DNA from: Thermomonas sp.
Lineage (GTDB): Bacteria; Pseudomonadota; Gammaproteobacteria; Xanthomonadales; Xanthomonadaceae
Direction of reading: 5' to 3'
Assembly (NCBI GenBank): GCA_016720345.1
Contig: JADKKV010000001.1
Location: forward strand, 113,433-177,432
Length of the DNA: 64,000 nucleotides
A program made the translations under genes and the position numbers. How positions within the stretch are numbered: position 1 is the first letter of the stretch; each line of letters begins with the position of its first letter. The notes beneath the pieces were generated by a model. It had not been told where the DNA came from. It did not search any database and was given only the letters and a program-made list of their open reading frames with translations. Below are positions 1 through 9,350 of the stretch, piece after piece.

Positions 1-508
1 GGCCGACGAACAGCGGCACTCGCACCACCGCACCGGTCTCAAGGGTGGCCGGCTTGCCGCCGCCGCCCGAGGTGTCGCCGCGCACGCCCGGGTCGGTCTC
101 GACGATCTTGAGTTCGACGAAGTTCGGCGGCTGCACCGCGATCGGGCTGCCGTTCCACAGCGTCACCACGCACGATTCCTCGCCCTTCAGCCACTTCTCG
201 GCGCCGCCCATGCCGGCCTTGTCGGCCTGCACCTGCTCGAACGACTCCTGGTTCATGAAGTGCCAGTACTCGCCATCGGCGTACAGGAACTGCATGTCGG
301 TATCGACCACGTCGGCCTGCTCGAGGTCGTCGGTGGCCTTCATGGTCATTTCCACCACCCGCCCGGACTTGATGCTGCGGTACTTGATGCGGGTGAAGGC
401 CTGGCCCTTGCCGGGCTTGACGTATTCGGTCTCGGTGATCACGCAGGGATCGTTGTTGACCAGGATCTTCTGGCCGGTCTTGACGTCGTTCATGCCCAGG
501 GTGGCCAT
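1..508 (-). CDS. efp: Elongation factor P (3' end cut by window edge)
   Basis: EF-P binds the ribosome between the P and E sites and relieves stalling at polyproline stretches. The first 169 codons are in the window; about 20 C-terminal residues lie beyond base 1. The N-terminal KOW-like domain carries the modification loop PGKGQ, with Lys34 at the position that EpmA/EpmB beta-lysylate in E. coli. The start ATG at 508 follows an AGGAG ribosome site. The gene diverges from epmB, whose product acts on EF-P, with 90 bases between the two starts. Several proteins encoded nearby (FimV, SecG, the barnase) have proline-rich stretches and could be clients; that is inference. Confidence 0.97.
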   Translation of the reverse strand, partial: MATLGMNDVKTGQKILVNNDPCVITETEYVKPGKGQAFTRIKYRSIKSGRVVEMTMKATDDLEQADVVDTDMQFLYADGEYWHFMNQESFEQVQADKAGMGGAEKWLKGEESCVVTLWNGSPIAVQPPNFVELKIVETDPGVRGDTSGGGGKPATLETGAVVRVPLFVG

Positions 509-540
509 GGGTGCTCCTTCGCGCCACCCGCCGGGCGGCC

Positions 541-546
541 TAAAAT
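541..546 (+). promoter_or_regulatory. Possible -10 element of epmB
   Basis: TAAAAT lies 52 bases before the epmB start. The same TAAAAT hexamer, also with a C a few bases before it, precedes fpr and the fumarase gene in this window, which makes it a plausible local -10 box. No convincing -35 is visible. Confidence 0.35.
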
Positions 547-559
547 GTGGGTTCTGGGA

Positions 560-578
560 TCCCGGCGTGGCGCCGGGA
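560..578 (+). other. Short palindrome in the efp-epmB intergenic region
   Basis: TCCCGGCG and CGCCGGGA form a perfect 8-base-pair stem around a TGG loop. It would fall in the epmB leader if transcription starts downstream of the TAAAAT box. The CCCGGCG core resembles the arms of the repeat at 32335-32416. No T run follows, so it is not an obvious terminator. Confidence 0.5.
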
Positions 579-598
579 CCGATCGGATCGAAACCGCA

Positions 599-1648
599 AT
601 GATACCCGCTGCCCCCGCACGCCCGCATCCCGTGCCCGCGCCGAACGCCTGGCGCCAGGCCTGGCGCGATGCCGTGCGCGACCCGCGCGAGCTGCTGGCG
701 CTGCTGGGCCTGGGCACGCTGGCCGCCGGCATATCCGATGCCGCGGCGGCGCAGTTCCCGCTGCGGGTGCCGCGCGGGTTCGTCGCCCGCATGCGCCGTG
801 GAGACCCGCGCGACCCGCTGTTGCGGCAGGTGCTGCCGGTCCTCGAGGAGGATCGCATGATGCCCGGCTTCACCCTCGATGCAGTCGGCGACATGCAGGC
901 CCGGCGCGGCGGCGGGGTCATCCACAAGTACGCCGGGCGCGCCCTGCTGGTCGCAACCGGCAGCTGCGCGGTGCACTGCCGCTACTGTTTCCGCCGCCAC
1001 TATCCGTATGCCGAGGACACCGCGGCGGCGGCCGGCTGGCGCGACGCGGTGGCGGTGATCGCGGGCGACGACGCGATCCACGAGGTCATCCTGTCCGGCG
1101 GCGACCCGCTGTCGCTGGCCGACCACAAGCTGGCAGAGCTGACCGACGCCCTGCGCGCGATCCCCCACCTGCGCCGCCTGCGCATCCACACCCGGCTGCC
1201 GGTGGTGCTGCCGGAACGCGTGGATTCCGGCCTGCTGGCGTGGTTGCGAGGACTGCCGTGGCCGCTGGTGGTGGTACTGCACGCCAACCATGCCAACGAG
1301 TTCGACCACGCGGTGGACACCGCGCTGGCGGCCCTGCGCGGCACCGGCGCCACCCTGCTCAACCAGGCCGTGCTGCTGCGCGGGGTGAACGACTCGGTCG
1401 CGGCGCTGGCCGAGCTTTGCGAGCGCGGGCACGCCGCCGGCGTCCTGCCCTACTACCTGCACCAGCTCGACCGCGTCGCCGGCGCCGCCCATTTCGAGGT
1501 CGGCGACCACGAGGCGCTGGCCCTGCATGCCGGACTGGCCGAGCGCCTGCCCGGGTACCTGGTGCCGCGGCTCGTGCGCGAGATTGCCGGCCAGCCAGGA
1601 AAGACCCCGCTTGTGACCCCTGGCGGCAGCATCCAGGCCACGGAATGA
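599..1648 (+). CDS. epmB: EF-P beta-lysylation protein EpmB (radical SAM lysine 2,3-aminomutase)
   Basis: EpmB converts (S)-alpha-lysine to (R)-beta-lysine, which EpmA then attaches to Lys34 of EF-P. The 349-residue product matches the roughly 340 residues of E. coli EpmB. The radical SAM cluster motif CxxxCxxC lies at Cys123, Cys127 and Cys130, followed by a conserved VILSGGDPL segment. I chose the ATG at 599; the reading frame is open further upstream but that part overlaps efp antisense and contains no family sequence. Divergent pairing with efp fits the function. The partner epmA is not in the window. Confidence 0.95.
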   Translation: MIPAAPARPHPVPAPNAWRQAWRDAVRDPRELLALLGLGTLAAGISDAAAAQFPLRVPRGFVARMRRGDPRDPLLRQVLPVLEEDRMMPGFTLDAVGDMQARRGGGVIHKYAGRALLVATGSCAVHCRYCFRRHYPYAEDTAAAAGWRDAVAVIAGDDAIHEVILSGGDPLSLADHKLAELTDALRAIPHLRRLRIHTRLPVVLPERVDSGLLAWLRGLPWPLVVVLHANHANEFDHAVDTALAALRGTGATLLNQAVLLRGVNDSVAALAELCERGHAAGVLPYYLHQLDRVAGAAHFEVGDHEALALHAGLAERLPGYLVPRLVREIAGQPGKTPLVTPGGSIQATE

Positions 1649-1693
1649 TGTAGCCTCCCGCCATCCCCCCGGATTCGAGCGAAAGACCCACGC

Positions 1694-3775
1694 ATGGCCA
1701 TCGGTAAGGACACCGCACTGCGACTGATGCTGGTAGACGACCAGGTCAACGAGGCCGAGGCGATCGTCAGCAGCCTGCGCAATGCCGGCATCGCGGTACG
1801 CCCGCTGCGGCCGGAGTCGCTGGACGAGCTGGCCAGCCAGCTTGCCCAGCAGCAGGTCGACCTGGTGCTGGCCGAATACGCATCGAAGAACCTGCCGTTC
1901 AACGAAGTGGCGCTGGTGGTCGGTGGTTGCGGGCGCGACGTGCCGCTGCTGGCCGTCCTCGACGGCCTGACCGACGAAATCCTGGATTCCGTGCAGGGCC
2001 TCGGCGCGGAGGGCATCGCCCTGCGCAGCCGCCCGCAGCAGCTGCTGTACGCGGTGCGCACCGAGTGGACGGACCTCGATGCCCGCCGCTCGCAGCGCCA
2101 GCTGGAAGCGCAGATGCGCGAGACCGAGCGCCGCTGCGATGCGCTGATCGATTCCTCGCGCGAGCCGATCGCCTACATCCATGAAGGCATGCACATCCGC
2201 GCAAACCCGGCCTACCTGGAGATGTTCGGCTATGAATCCTTCGAAGACATCGAGGGCATGTCGCTGCTCGACCTGGTCGCGCCGGAACACGTGGATGCCT
2301 TCAAGCAACTGCTGAAGCGCCTGTCGAAGGGCGAGCCGCCACCGCCGCGCCACGAACTGACCGCGCGCGACATCGAAGGCCGCGACTTCCCGGCGGTGAT
2401 GGAATTCACCGCCGCCCAGTACGAGGGCGAGCCCTGCCAGCAGGTGATCTTCCGCCGCCAGGCCCAGGACGTGGACCCCGAACTGGCGCGCCAGGTCGAA
2501 GACCTCAAGCAACGCGACCAGGGCACCGGCCTGCTCAACCGCCCCACCTTCCTCGGCCTGCTGGATACCGCCGTTGCCGAAGCCGCTGGCCAGGGCGCGG
2601 CCCACGGCCTGCTGCTGATCGAGCCGGACCACTTCGCCCAGCTGCTGGAGGTGATCGGCCTGGAAGACGTCGACCAGCTGATGGCGGCGATGGGCCAGCG
2701 CCTCGCCAGCGTCGCCGAGGGCGGTGCGATCGCGCGCTTCGGCGAGCACCAGCTGGCCCTGCTGTCGCGCGACAGCGACCACATGGCCACCAGCGAACTG
2801 GCCGAGCGCGTGCGCGACGCATTCGCCGAGCACGTGCTGGAAGTCGGCAGCCATTCGCTCAACACCACGGTCAGCGTCGGCGGCGTGCAAATCGGCGAGA
2901 AGATCGCCAGCACCAGCCGGGTGCTGGCGAAGGCCAGCCAGGGCGTGGGCGCGGCGATCGCGGTCGGCGGCAACCGGGTCGAGCTGTACGACCCCGGCGC
3001 GGTGGACCGCGCCGAACTGGAGCGGATCGAGGCCTGGGTGGCCCGGATCAGGGTCGCGCTGGAGGGCGACGGTTTCCGCCTCGATTTCCAGCCGGTGATC
3101 GCGCTGCAGGGCGACGGCAGCGAGATGTACGAAATGTTCCTGCGCCTGTATGGCACCGACGGCGAGCCGGTCGCGGCCAGCACCTACATGCCGATCGCCG
3201 AAGAACACGGCCTGCTTGGCCTGATCGACCGCTGGGCGGTCGCCCGCGCGATCGACCTGATCGGCGAGCGCCAGCGCTCCGGCAAGCGCACCAGCCTGCT
3301 GCTGTCGCTGTCCAGCGAGGCGGTGCAGGACCCGACCATGGCCAGCTTCATCGCCGCGAACCTCGCTTCGGCCGGCGTTCCGGGCGAACAGCTGGTGCTG
3401 GCGGTGCCGGAGTCCAAGGTCTTCACCAGCCTGCGCGAGGCGCAGGAATTCGTCGGGGCGATGGCCGGCTTCGGCGTGCAGATCGCACTGGAGCGCTTCG
3501 GTGCCGGCCTCAATTCGATGCAGCTGCTGACCCACTTCGACCCGGCCTTCCTGAAGATCGACCCGCAGTTCATGGTCGACCTCTCGAAGAGCACGGATTC
3601 GCAGCAGAAGGTCCGCAACATCGCAAGCCAGGCCAGCAGCCGCGACATCCGCACCATCGCGGACCGGGTCCAGGACGCGACCAGCATGACCCTGCTGTTC
3701 TCCGCCGGGGTCGACTTCGTGCAGGGCGACTTCCTGGCCCCGGCCAGCTCGAGCATGAACTACGACTTCAGCTGA
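1694..3775 (+). CDS. fimX: FimX-like REC-PAS-degenerate GGDEF-degenerate EAL protein
   Basis: FimX family proteins are c-di-GMP receptors at the cell pole that control type IV pilus assembly through PilZ and PilB. The 693 residues read in order as a receiver-like domain (about 1-130), a PAS domain (about 145-255), a GGDEF-like domain (about 275-430) and an EAL-like domain (about 445-690). The GGDEF signature is replaced by RFGEHQ near residue 345, and the EAL signature by EMFLRL near residue 479, so cyclase and phosphodiesterase activity are unlikely and a ligand-binding role is expected. Length and architecture match xanthomonad FimX. It is transcribed alone and is followed by a strong hairpin terminator. 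Confidence 0.88.
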   Translation: MAIGKDTALRLMLVDDQVNEAEAIVSSLRNAGIAVRPLRPESLDELASQLAQQQVDLVLAEYASKNLPFNEVALVVGGCGRDVPLLAVLDGLTDEILDSVQGLGAEGIALRSRPQQLLYAVRTEWTDLDARRSQRQLEAQMRETERRCDALIDSSREPIAYIHEGMHIRANPAYLEMFGYESFEDIEGMSLLDLVAPEHVDAFKQLLKRLSKGEPPPPRHELTARDIEGRDFPAVMEFTAAQYEGEPCQQVIFRRQAQDVDPELARQVEDLKQRDQGTGLLNRPTFLGLLDTAVAEAAGQGAAHGLLLIEPDHFAQLLEVIGLEDVDQLMAAMGQRLASVAEGGAIARFGEHQLALLSRDSDHMATSELAERVRDAFAEHVLEVGSHSLNTTVSVGGVQIGEKIASTSRVLAKASQGVGAAIAVGGNRVELYDPGAVDRAELERIEAWVARIRVALEGDGFRLDFQPVIALQGDGSEMYEMFLRLYGTDGEPVAASTYMPIAEEHGLLGLIDRWAVARAIDLIGERQRSGKRTSLLLSLSSEAVQDPTMASFIAANLASAGVPGEQLVLAVPESKVFTSLREAQEFVGAMAGFGVQIALERFGAGLNSMQLLTHFDPAFLKIDPQFMVDLSKSTDSQQKVRNIASQASSRDIRTIADRVQDATSMTLLFSAGVDFVQGDFLAPASSSMNYDFS

Positions 3776-3806
3776 GCGGGCCACTCCCTGGCCTGTTGCT
3801 GGAATG

Positions 3807-3834
3807 AAAAAGCCCGCCGGTCCGGCGGGCTTTT
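3807..3834. terminator. Bidirectional intrinsic terminator between fimX and htpX
   Basis: GCCCGCCGG (3812-3820) pairs with CCGGCGGGC (3822-3830), flanked by an A run on one side and TTTT on the other. It lies between two convergent genes and can serve both strands. Confidence 0.88.
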
Positions 3835-3860
3835 CGTTTACCGGCGTTGGTTACGGTGGG

Positions 3861-4760
3861 TCAGGCAACGATGCCGTGGCGCGCGCCGCCTGCTTGCGGT
3901 GCCGCGTTGCGCAGCGCGGCGATCCGCTCCTCCAGCGGCGGATGGCTCATCAGCAGGCGCTTGAGGCCACCGCCGTCGCCGCCGCTGATGCCGAAGGCCG
4001 CCACCTGCTTCGGCAGGCTGCTGTGGCCATGGGTCTGCGCCAGCCGCTCCAGCGCGGCGATCATCTTGTGCCTGCCGGCGAGGGTCGCGGCGCCGGCATC
4101 GGCGCGGAACTCGCGATGGCGGGAGAACCACATCGCGATCATCGAGGCGAACAGGCCGAACACCATGTCCAGCACGAACACGATCGCGTAGTAGCCGAGC
4201 CCGGGGCCATCGCGGCCACCACTGATGTAGCCGTCGATCACCCGCCCGACCACCCGCGCCAGCACGATCACGAACGTGTTCAGGACGCCCTGCAACAGCG
4301 CCATGGTCACCATGTCGCCGTTGGCGACGTGGCTGACCTCGTGCGCCAGCACCGCCTCCGCCTCGTCGCGGTCCATCGCCCGCAGCAGGCCGGTGGAGAC
4401 CGCCACCAGCGCGTTGTTGCGGTTGGCGCCGGTGGCGAAGGCGTTGATCTCCGGGGCGTCGTAGATCGCCACTTCCGGCATGCCGATGCCTGCTGCCTGC
4501 GCCTGCCGCTGGACCGTGGCCAGCAGCCAGCGCTCGGCCTCGTTGCGCGGGGTCTCGATCACGTGCGCACCGGTGCTGCGCTTGGCCATCCACTTCGACA
4601 GCAGCAGCGAGATGATCGAGCCGCCGAAGCCGAACAATGCGGCCATGACCAGCAGGCCGCCGAACTGGTTGGGGTTCACCCCCAGCACCGACATCACGAT
4701 GCTGACCAGGGCGAGCACGGCCATGTTGGTGGCCAGGAACAGGAAGACGCGCTTGAACAT
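3861..4760 (-). CDS. htpX: Zinc metalloprotease HtpX
   Basis: HtpX is an inner-membrane M48 protease that takes part in quality control of membrane proteins with FtsH. The product has 299 residues. Two N-terminal membrane segments (about 4-25 and 35-55) are followed by the zinc motif HEVSH at 140-144, further membrane segments near 155-205, and a downstream REFRAD segment that supplies the third zinc ligand. I start at the ATG giving MFKRVF, as in other HtpX proteins; an ATG four codons upstream (4772) is an alternative. It converges on fimX across a shared terminator. Confidence 0.95.
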   Translation of the reverse strand: MFKRVFLFLATNMAVLALVSIVMSVLGVNPNQFGGLLVMAALFGFGGSIISLLLSKWMAKRSTGAHVIETPRNEAERWLLATVQRQAQAAGIGMPEVAIYDAPEINAFATGANRNNALVAVSTGLLRAMDRDEAEAVLAHEVSHVANGDMVTMALLQGVLNTFVIVLARVVGRVIDGYISGGRDGPGLGYYAIVFVLDMVFGLFASMIAMWFSRHREFRADAGAATLAGRHKMIAALERLAQTHGHSSLPKQVAAFGISGGDGGGLKRLLMSHPPLEERIAALRNAAPQAGGARHGIVA

Positions 4761-4857
4761 GGATAATCCCATTCGTTCCGCGCGGATGCGCGGGTCTCGT
4801 TAGAAGTGTGGCCGGTCGAACCTAAATTCAATCTGAAATCCCTGTCGACACAGCCCG

Positions 4858-5766
4858 ATGCCAGGCATCCCCTACCGCGGCCGCTTCGCCCCCTCGCCCA
4901 CCGGGCCGCTGCATGCCGGTTCGCTGCTGGCGGCACTCGGCAGTTGGCTGCTGGCCCGCCAGGCCGGCGGCGAGTGGCTGCTGCGGATCGAGGACATCGA
5001 CCCCCCGCGCGAGGTGGCCGGCGCCGCCGCCCAGCAGTTGCGCACGCTGCAGGCGTTCGGCCTGCGCCACGACGGCGAAGTCGCATGGCAGAGCCGGCGC
5101 GGGCACCTGTATCGCGCTGCGCTGAACCGGTTGCTGGCGCAGGGGCTGGCCTTCGAATGCCACTGCAGCCGCGCCGACGTGGCCGCCGCCGGCGGCATCC
5201 ATCGCCGCTGCGTGGCCACCGCGCCGCGCCCCGACCCGGCGATCCGGCTGCGGGTGGCGGATGGCTGCGAGGTCGTGTTCGACGACGCCGTGCACGGCCA
5301 GGTCAGCCAGCAGGTCGACCGCGACGTCGGCGACTTCGTCCTGCGGCGAACGGATGGCCTGTGGGCCTACCAGCTTGCGGTGGTGGTGGACGACGCCGCG
5401 CAGGGTGTCACCGATGTCGTGCGTGGCGCCGACCTGCTCGATTCCACCGCCCGCCAGGTCCTGCTGCAACGCGCGCTCGGCCTGCCGATGCCGCGCTACG
5501 CCCACCTGCCGCTGCTGCTCGGCGAGGATGGCAGGAAGCTGTCGAAATCGGACGCCGCGCTGCCGGTCGATGCCGCCGATTCGCTGCCCTCCCTGCACAT
5601 GCTCTGGACCTGCCTCGGGCAACCGCCGCTGCCGGCCGAGGCGGATGCCGGGGTGCCCGCATTCCTGCAACATGCCATCGCCGGGTTCCGCCTGGACCGG
5701 GTCCCGCGGCGCGCGCAGGCCGCATCCGCCGCAGTGCACAACACACCCGCAACATCGCGTGACTAG
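4858..5766 (+). CDS. gluQ: Glutamyl-Q tRNA(Asp) synthetase
   Basis: GluQ (YadB) activates glutamate and attaches it to the queuosine base at the wobble position of tRNA-Asp. It is a GluRS paralog without the anticodon-binding domain. The 302 residues contain the class I nucleotide-binding HAGS motif at 19-22 and the KLSKS motif at 227-231. The zinc-binding region has CHCSR and a later GGIHRRC, so the tyrosine found in the E. coli zinc site is replaced by His here. The stop codon TAG at 5764 overlaps a TAGAAT box that may be the promoter of the next gene. Confidence 0.93.
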   Translation: MPGIPYRGRFAPSPTGPLHAGSLLAALGSWLLARQAGGEWLLRIEDIDPPREVAGAAAQQLRTLQAFGLRHDGEVAWQSRRGHLYRAALNRLLAQGLAFECHCSRADVAAAGGIHRRCVATAPRPDPAIRLRVADGCEVVFDDAVHGQVSQQVDRDVGDFVLRRTDGLWAYQLAVVVDDAAQGVTDVVRGADLLDSTARQVLLQRALGLPMPRYAHLPLLLGEDGRKLSKSDAALPVDAADSLPSLHMLWTCLGQPPLPAEADAGVPAFLQHAIAGFRLDRVPRRAQAASAAVHNTPATSRD

Positions 5767-5769
5767 AAT
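5764..5769 (+). promoter_or_regulatory. Possible -10 box of phaB
   Basis: TAGAATCGG overlaps the gluQ stop codon and sits 50 bases before the phaB start. An identical TAGAATCGG precedes the HerA-like gene at 45829. Confidence 0.35.
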
Positions 5770-5818
5770 CGGGCAACCTGCATCCGTGCCACTTACCCAT
5801 CACCCCCAGGAGATACGC

Positions 5819-6559
5819 ATGACTTCCAGAGTTGCGCTCGTGACCGGCGGCACCGGCGGCATCGGCACCGCCATCGTCAAGCGGTTGGCAGACATGGGCC
5901 ACAAGGTCGCCACCAACTACCGCAACGAGGAAAAGGCACGCGCCTGGCAGGACAAGATGAAGGCCGAGGGCTACGACATCGCCATCGTCAAGGGCGACGT
6001 GACCTCGCCGGAGGAAGCCGAGGCGATGGTGCGCGAAGTCGAAGCCGCGCTCGGCCCGGTCGAGATCCTGGTCAACAACGCCGGCATCACCCGCGACGGC
6101 ACCTTCCACCGGATGAAGGCCGGGCAGTGGACCGACGTGATCAACACCAACCTCAATTCGGTGTTCAACGTCACCCGCCCGGTGATCGAGGGCATGCGCG
6201 AACGCAAGTGGGGCCGGATCATCCAGATCAGCTCGATCAACGGCCTCAAGGGCCAGTACGGCCAGGCCAACTACGCCGCCGCCAAGGCCGGCATGCACGG
6301 TTTCACCATCTCGCTGGCGCGCGAAAACGCCCGCAACGGGGTGACCGTCAACACCATCTCGCCCGGCTACATCGCCACCGACATGGTGATGGCGGTGCCG
6401 GAGGAAGTGCGCGCCAAGATCGTGGCCGACATTCCCACCGGTCGCCTCGGCACCCCGGAGGAGATCGCCTATGGCGTCGGCTTCCTGGCCGACGAGCAGG
6501 CCAGCTGGATCACCGGCAGCAACCTCGACATCAACGGCGGCCACCACATGGGCTGGTAG
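5819..6559 (+). CDS. phaB: Acetoacetyl-CoA reductase (PhaB type SDR)
   Basis: This short-chain dehydrogenase probably reduces acetoacetyl-CoA to (R)-3-hydroxybutyryl-CoA with NADPH. The 246 residues show the Rossmann motif TGGTGGIG at 9-16, NNAG, and the catalytic YxxxK at Tyr152 and Lys156. Features typical of PhaB rather than FabG are the GRIIQISSINGLKGQ segment and the C-terminal GGHHMGW. The start at 5819 follows an AGGAG site. No phaA or phaC lies nearby, so the assignment rests on the protein sequence alone; a FabG-like role is the alternative. Confidence 0.88.
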   Translation: MTSRVALVTGGTGGIGTAIVKRLADMGHKVATNYRNEEKARAWQDKMKAEGYDIAIVKGDVTSPEEAEAMVREVEAALGPVEILVNNAGITRDGTFHRMKAGQWTDVINTNLNSVFNVTRPVIEGMRERKWGRIIQISSINGLKGQYGQANYAAAKAGMHGFTISLARENARNGVTVNTISPGYIATDMVMAVPEEVRAKIVADIPTGRLGTPEEIAYGVGFLADEQASWITGSNLDINGGHHMGW

Positions 6560-6616
6560 CGGTTACGCAGCCGCGCCCCCGGCATCCGCCCCAGACAACG
6601 AAAACACGGAGACCCC

Positions 6617-7066
6617 ATGTCCAACGTAGACCCGAACCGCCGCCCGTCCGCCTTCGGCCGCTATGTCTTCATGCTGCTGCTTGGCCTGGTGCTGGGGGCG
6701 ATGGCGGTGGTGATGCTGATGCGCACCTGGGAAGGGCGCAAGACGTCGCAGGACCGGCTCCCGCATGCGCTGATGCACGTGCAGGCATGGCACGTCGACC
6801 AGCTCAAGGCGGACATGGCGCAGAACCGCTGCAACGCGACCGACGTACTGCCGCACCTGCAGGCGCTGCGGACCACCGCCAACGACCTGGAAGCCGCGTT
6901 CCCCGACCTGCGCGACGACCAGCGCTTTACTGCCGCCAGCACCGCCATGCGCGCGGCGATGGACAAGGCCATGGCCAGCCCGCCGCTGACCTGCGAGGGC
7001 CTTGGTGCGGCGATCAAGCAGACCGGTGAAACCTGCAAGGGCTGCCACCAGGACTTCCGCACCTGA
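6617..7066 (+). CDS. Membrane-anchored small c-type cytochrome, cytochrome c'-like
   Basis: The 149-residue protein has one N-terminal membrane helix (about 16-36) and a soluble helical part that ends with a single heme-attachment motif, CKGCH at 140-144. A heme motif at the extreme C-terminus of a helical bundle is the arrangement of cytochrome c' and c-556. A Met or His that would act as the sixth ligand cannot be assigned by eye. The gene follows phaB by 57 bases and may be co-transcribed. Its electron partner is unknown. Confidence 0.75.
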   Translation: MSNVDPNRRPSAFGRYVFMLLLGLVLGAMAVVMLMRTWEGRKTSQDRLPHALMHVQAWHVDQLKADMAQNRCNATDVLPHLQALRTTANDLEAAFPDLRDDQRFTAASTAMRAAMDKAMASPPLTCEGLGAAIKQTGETCKGCHQDFRT

Positions 7067-7222
7067 GCCACGGCAAACCCCGGACCTGGCCGCCCTGACG
7101 ACCGCCCGCACGCCTCGGGCGCGGGCATGCTGCGGTGCAAAATGCCCGTGACGGCGATCACGGTTATTGTCGCTCGTCCGCATCAGGCGGGCCTGCCATC
7201 GACCATTCAACCGGGGAACTGA

Positions 7223-8293
7223 ATGAAAACCACGCTCGTCCGTGCCATCGCCGGCACCACCATCCTTGCCGGCGCGATCACTGCTGCCACCGCAGCGGCG
7301 CCGTTGACCCGCCACAACCCGCTGCGCGTCAGCATGTACGCCGCCGGCAACGGCAACGTCGAAGTCGTGCTCACCAATACCAGCAGCAAGAGCGCACGGG
7401 TGCCGAGGTACCAGCTGCCGCTGGGCGAACTGGAAGCCAAGCTGTTCAGCGTGAGCCGCGACGGCGAGCCGGTCGCCTACGAGGGCCCGATGATCAAGCG
7501 CGGCCTGCCCTCCGCGTCCGATTTTGCGATCCTGCGGCCCGGCCAGAGCGTTCGCAGCGTGGTCCAGCTGGCCGACGCCTACGACATGCGCAAGAGCGGC
7601 ACCTACACCGTCACCCTGGCCTCCGCCATGCAGCACGCCTCGCTGTCCGATGGCAGCATGCTGAAGACCCCGCGCGGCATGCCGCTGACCCTGCAGAGCG
7701 CCCCGTTGCGCATGTACGCCACCGGCAAGCTGCCGGCGATCAAGCGCCCCGGTGGCGGCACCGGCGGCACCAGCATCAACGGCGTCGCCACGGTCGGTTG
7801 CTCGTCCACCCAGGTCAGCGGGATCGGCAATGCGATCACCGCGGCCCGCAACTATTCCGAAAACGCCAAGGGCTACCTCGCCGGCAACAACCAGGGCCCG
7901 CGCTACACCACCTGGTTCGGCGCCTACACCTCGAGCCGCTACACCACCGCCAACCAGCACTTCGTCGCCATCGACAGCGCGCTGGACAAGACCGGCGACC
8001 AGGTCAAGATCAACTGCGGCTGCAACCAGAGCTACTACGCCTACGTCTATCCGACCAAGCCGTACGAGATCTTCGTCTGCCGTGCGTTCTGGTCGGCGCC
8101 GAACACCGGCACCGATTCAAAGGCGGGCACCCTGGTCCACGAGATGAGCCACTTCAACGTGGTGGCGGCGACCGACGACCATGTCTACGGCCAGTCCGGC
8201 GCCAAGAGCCTGGCGGCCTCGGATCCGGCCAAGGCGGTCGACAATGCCGACAGCCACGAGTACTTCGCCGAGAACACCCCGTCGCAGAACTGA
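7223..8293 (+). CDS. Secreted M35 (aspzincin) metalloendopeptidase
   Basis: The 356-residue protein has a signal peptide ending near residue 25, an N-terminal beta-rich domain (about 27-180), a Gly/Pro hinge (about 177-188) and a C-terminal catalytic domain. Zinc ligands are His306 and His310 of HEMSH plus Asp319 in the TDDHVYG segment, which matches the GTxDxxYG signature of aspzincins (deuterolysin and peptidyl-Lys endopeptidases). Four or more cysteines in the mature domain suggest disulfides and export. It is expected to degrade proteins outside the cell. A hairpin follows the gene. Confidence 0.9.
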   Translation: MKTTLVRAIAGTTILAGAITAATAAAPLTRHNPLRVSMYAAGNGNVEVVLTNTSSKSARVPRYQLPLGELEAKLFSVSRDGEPVAYEGPMIKRGLPSASDFAILRPGQSVRSVVQLADAYDMRKSGTYTVTLASAMQHASLSDGSMLKTPRGMPLTLQSAPLRMYATGKLPAIKRPGGGTGGTSINGVATVGCSSTQVSGIGNAITAARNYSENAKGYLAGNNQGPRYTTWFGAYTSSRYTTANQHFVAIDSALDKTGDQVKINCGCNQSYYAYVYPTKPYEIFVCRAFWSAPNTGTDSKAGTLVHEMSHFNVVAATDDHVYGQSGAKSLAASDPAKAVDNADSHEYFAENTPSQN

Positions 8294-8317
8294 CGGACGC
8301 CGCATCGCACCACCCGG

Positions 8318-8338
8318 ACGGCCCGCACTGCGGGCCGT
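8318..8338 (+). terminator. Hairpin terminator after the M35 protease gene
   Basis: A nine-pair GC-rich stem (ACGGCCCGC with GCGGGCCGT) closes a three-base loop and is followed by the T-containing sequence TCGTGTTT. A nearly identical hairpin lies at 54021-54043. Confidence 0.6.
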
Positions 8339-8395
8339 TCGTGTTTGCGGTGGAAGTCCGGGCAGAATGCGGCTCCCGTTGCCACCGGCCCGCGC

Positions 8396-8896
8396 ATGGA
8401 CCCGAAGACGCTCTACTACCTGGTTGCCGCCGCCCTGGTCATGGTCGGCCTCGCCGGCACCGTGCTGCCGGCCTTGCCGGGCCTGCCGCTGGTGTTCGCC
8501 GGGATGCTGCTTGCGGCCTGGGTGGACGGGTTCGCCAACGTTCCCGCCTGGGTGCTGGTCCTGCTCGGGCTGCTCACCCTGCTCTCGCTGGCGATCGACT
8601 TCTGGGCGACCGCGCTCGGCGCCAAGCGCGTCGGCGCCAGCCGCAAGGCGGTGCTAGGGGCGATGCTGGGAACCCTGGCCGGCCTGTTCCTCGGGCCGTT
8701 CGGCCTGTTGCTCGGGCCGTTTGCCGGTGCCCTTGGCGGCGAACTGCTGCACCGGCGCAGCCTGGGCAGCGGCGACATCGGGAATGCCGCGAAGATCGGC
8801 TTCGGCACCTGGCTCGGGATCCTGTTCGGGGTGGTGCTCAAGCTCGGTCTGGCGTTCACGATGCTCGGCCTGTTCGCGCTGGCCTGGTGGTGGTGA
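8396..8896 (+). CDS. DUF456 family integral membrane protein
   Basis: The 166-residue product is almost entirely hydrophobic, with about four to five membrane segments and many small residues (Gly, Ala) in the helices, as in DUF456. The stretch GTVLPALPGLPLVFAG near the N-terminus is typical of the family. The function of DUF456 is not known. The ATG at 8396 gives the usual family N-terminus; upstream in-frame sequence lies in the preceding terminator. Confidence 0.85.
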   Translation: MDPKTLYYLVAAALVMVGLAGTVLPALPGLPLVFAGMLLAAWVDGFANVPAWVLVLLGLLTLLSLAIDFWATALGAKRVGASRKAVLGAMLGTLAGLFLGPFGLLLGPFAGALGGELLHRRSLGSGDIGNAAKIGFGTWLGILFGVVLKLGLAFTMLGLFALAWWW

Positions 8897-8954
8897 GGCC
8901 TCCAACGCGTGCCTGGCCCGCGCCGAAGCAGGCTGCGCCGTCGCGCCTGCCGCG

Positions 8955-9350
8955 TCAGCTGCCGTAGATCAGCCAGCGCCGCGCCTCGCTTTCCTCGGAG
9001 AAGATGCGGATGCTCATGCCGCGCTCCAGGCACAGCGACTCGGCGATCTCGCTGCCCTGGATATCGTCTCGCAGCTCGACGAAGGCCATCCGCACGTCGC
9101 GCAGGCCGGACTCGATCACCGTATCCACGACCTGCCCGATGTCCGGGACATCCACCGTCGACAACAGGTCCTCCAGCACCAGCAACCGCGTGCTCTTGGC
9201 GGCGCGGCATTCCTCGCCCAGGATCCGCCACATCGCAGTCGACACCGCAAGCGAATCGGTGCCATCGAACACGTAGGCGCGCAGGTAGTCGGGTTCGTCG
9301 TCGAAGCAGACGCGGAACCCCGGACCGTTGACGACGCGGGTGTTGCTCAT
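8955..9350 (-). CDS. STAS/SpoIIAA-like small protein, copy 1 (coupled to fumarase)
   Basis: The 131-residue protein has no membrane segment or signal. It is clearly related to the product at 15028-15432: both share LAVS followed by W and RIL, an LLVL strand, an MA-V-E strand and a C-terminal RIF-EAxxWL pattern. The alternating strand-helix layout and the ending resemble SpoIIAA-like STAS domains, but the fold assignment is inference. Its ATG overlaps the fumarase stop codon by four bases (ATGA), so translation is probably coupled. No phosphorylatable serine can be assigned with confidence. Function unknown. Confidence 0.8.
   Translation of the reverse strand: MSNTRVVNGPGFRVCFDDEPDYLRAYVFDGTDSLAVSTAMWRILGEECRAAKSTRLLVLEDLLSTVDVPDIGQVVDTVIESGLRDVRMAFVELRDDIQGSEIAESLCLERGMSIRIFSEESEARRWLIYGS

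Noticed and set aside
5408-6547. Long open frame on the minus strand opposite gluQ and phaB
   Set aside because: It is a shadow of GC-rich coding on the other strand: low-complexity Arg/Ala/Gly-rich translation with no family motif, while the plus strand encodes recognised proteins.
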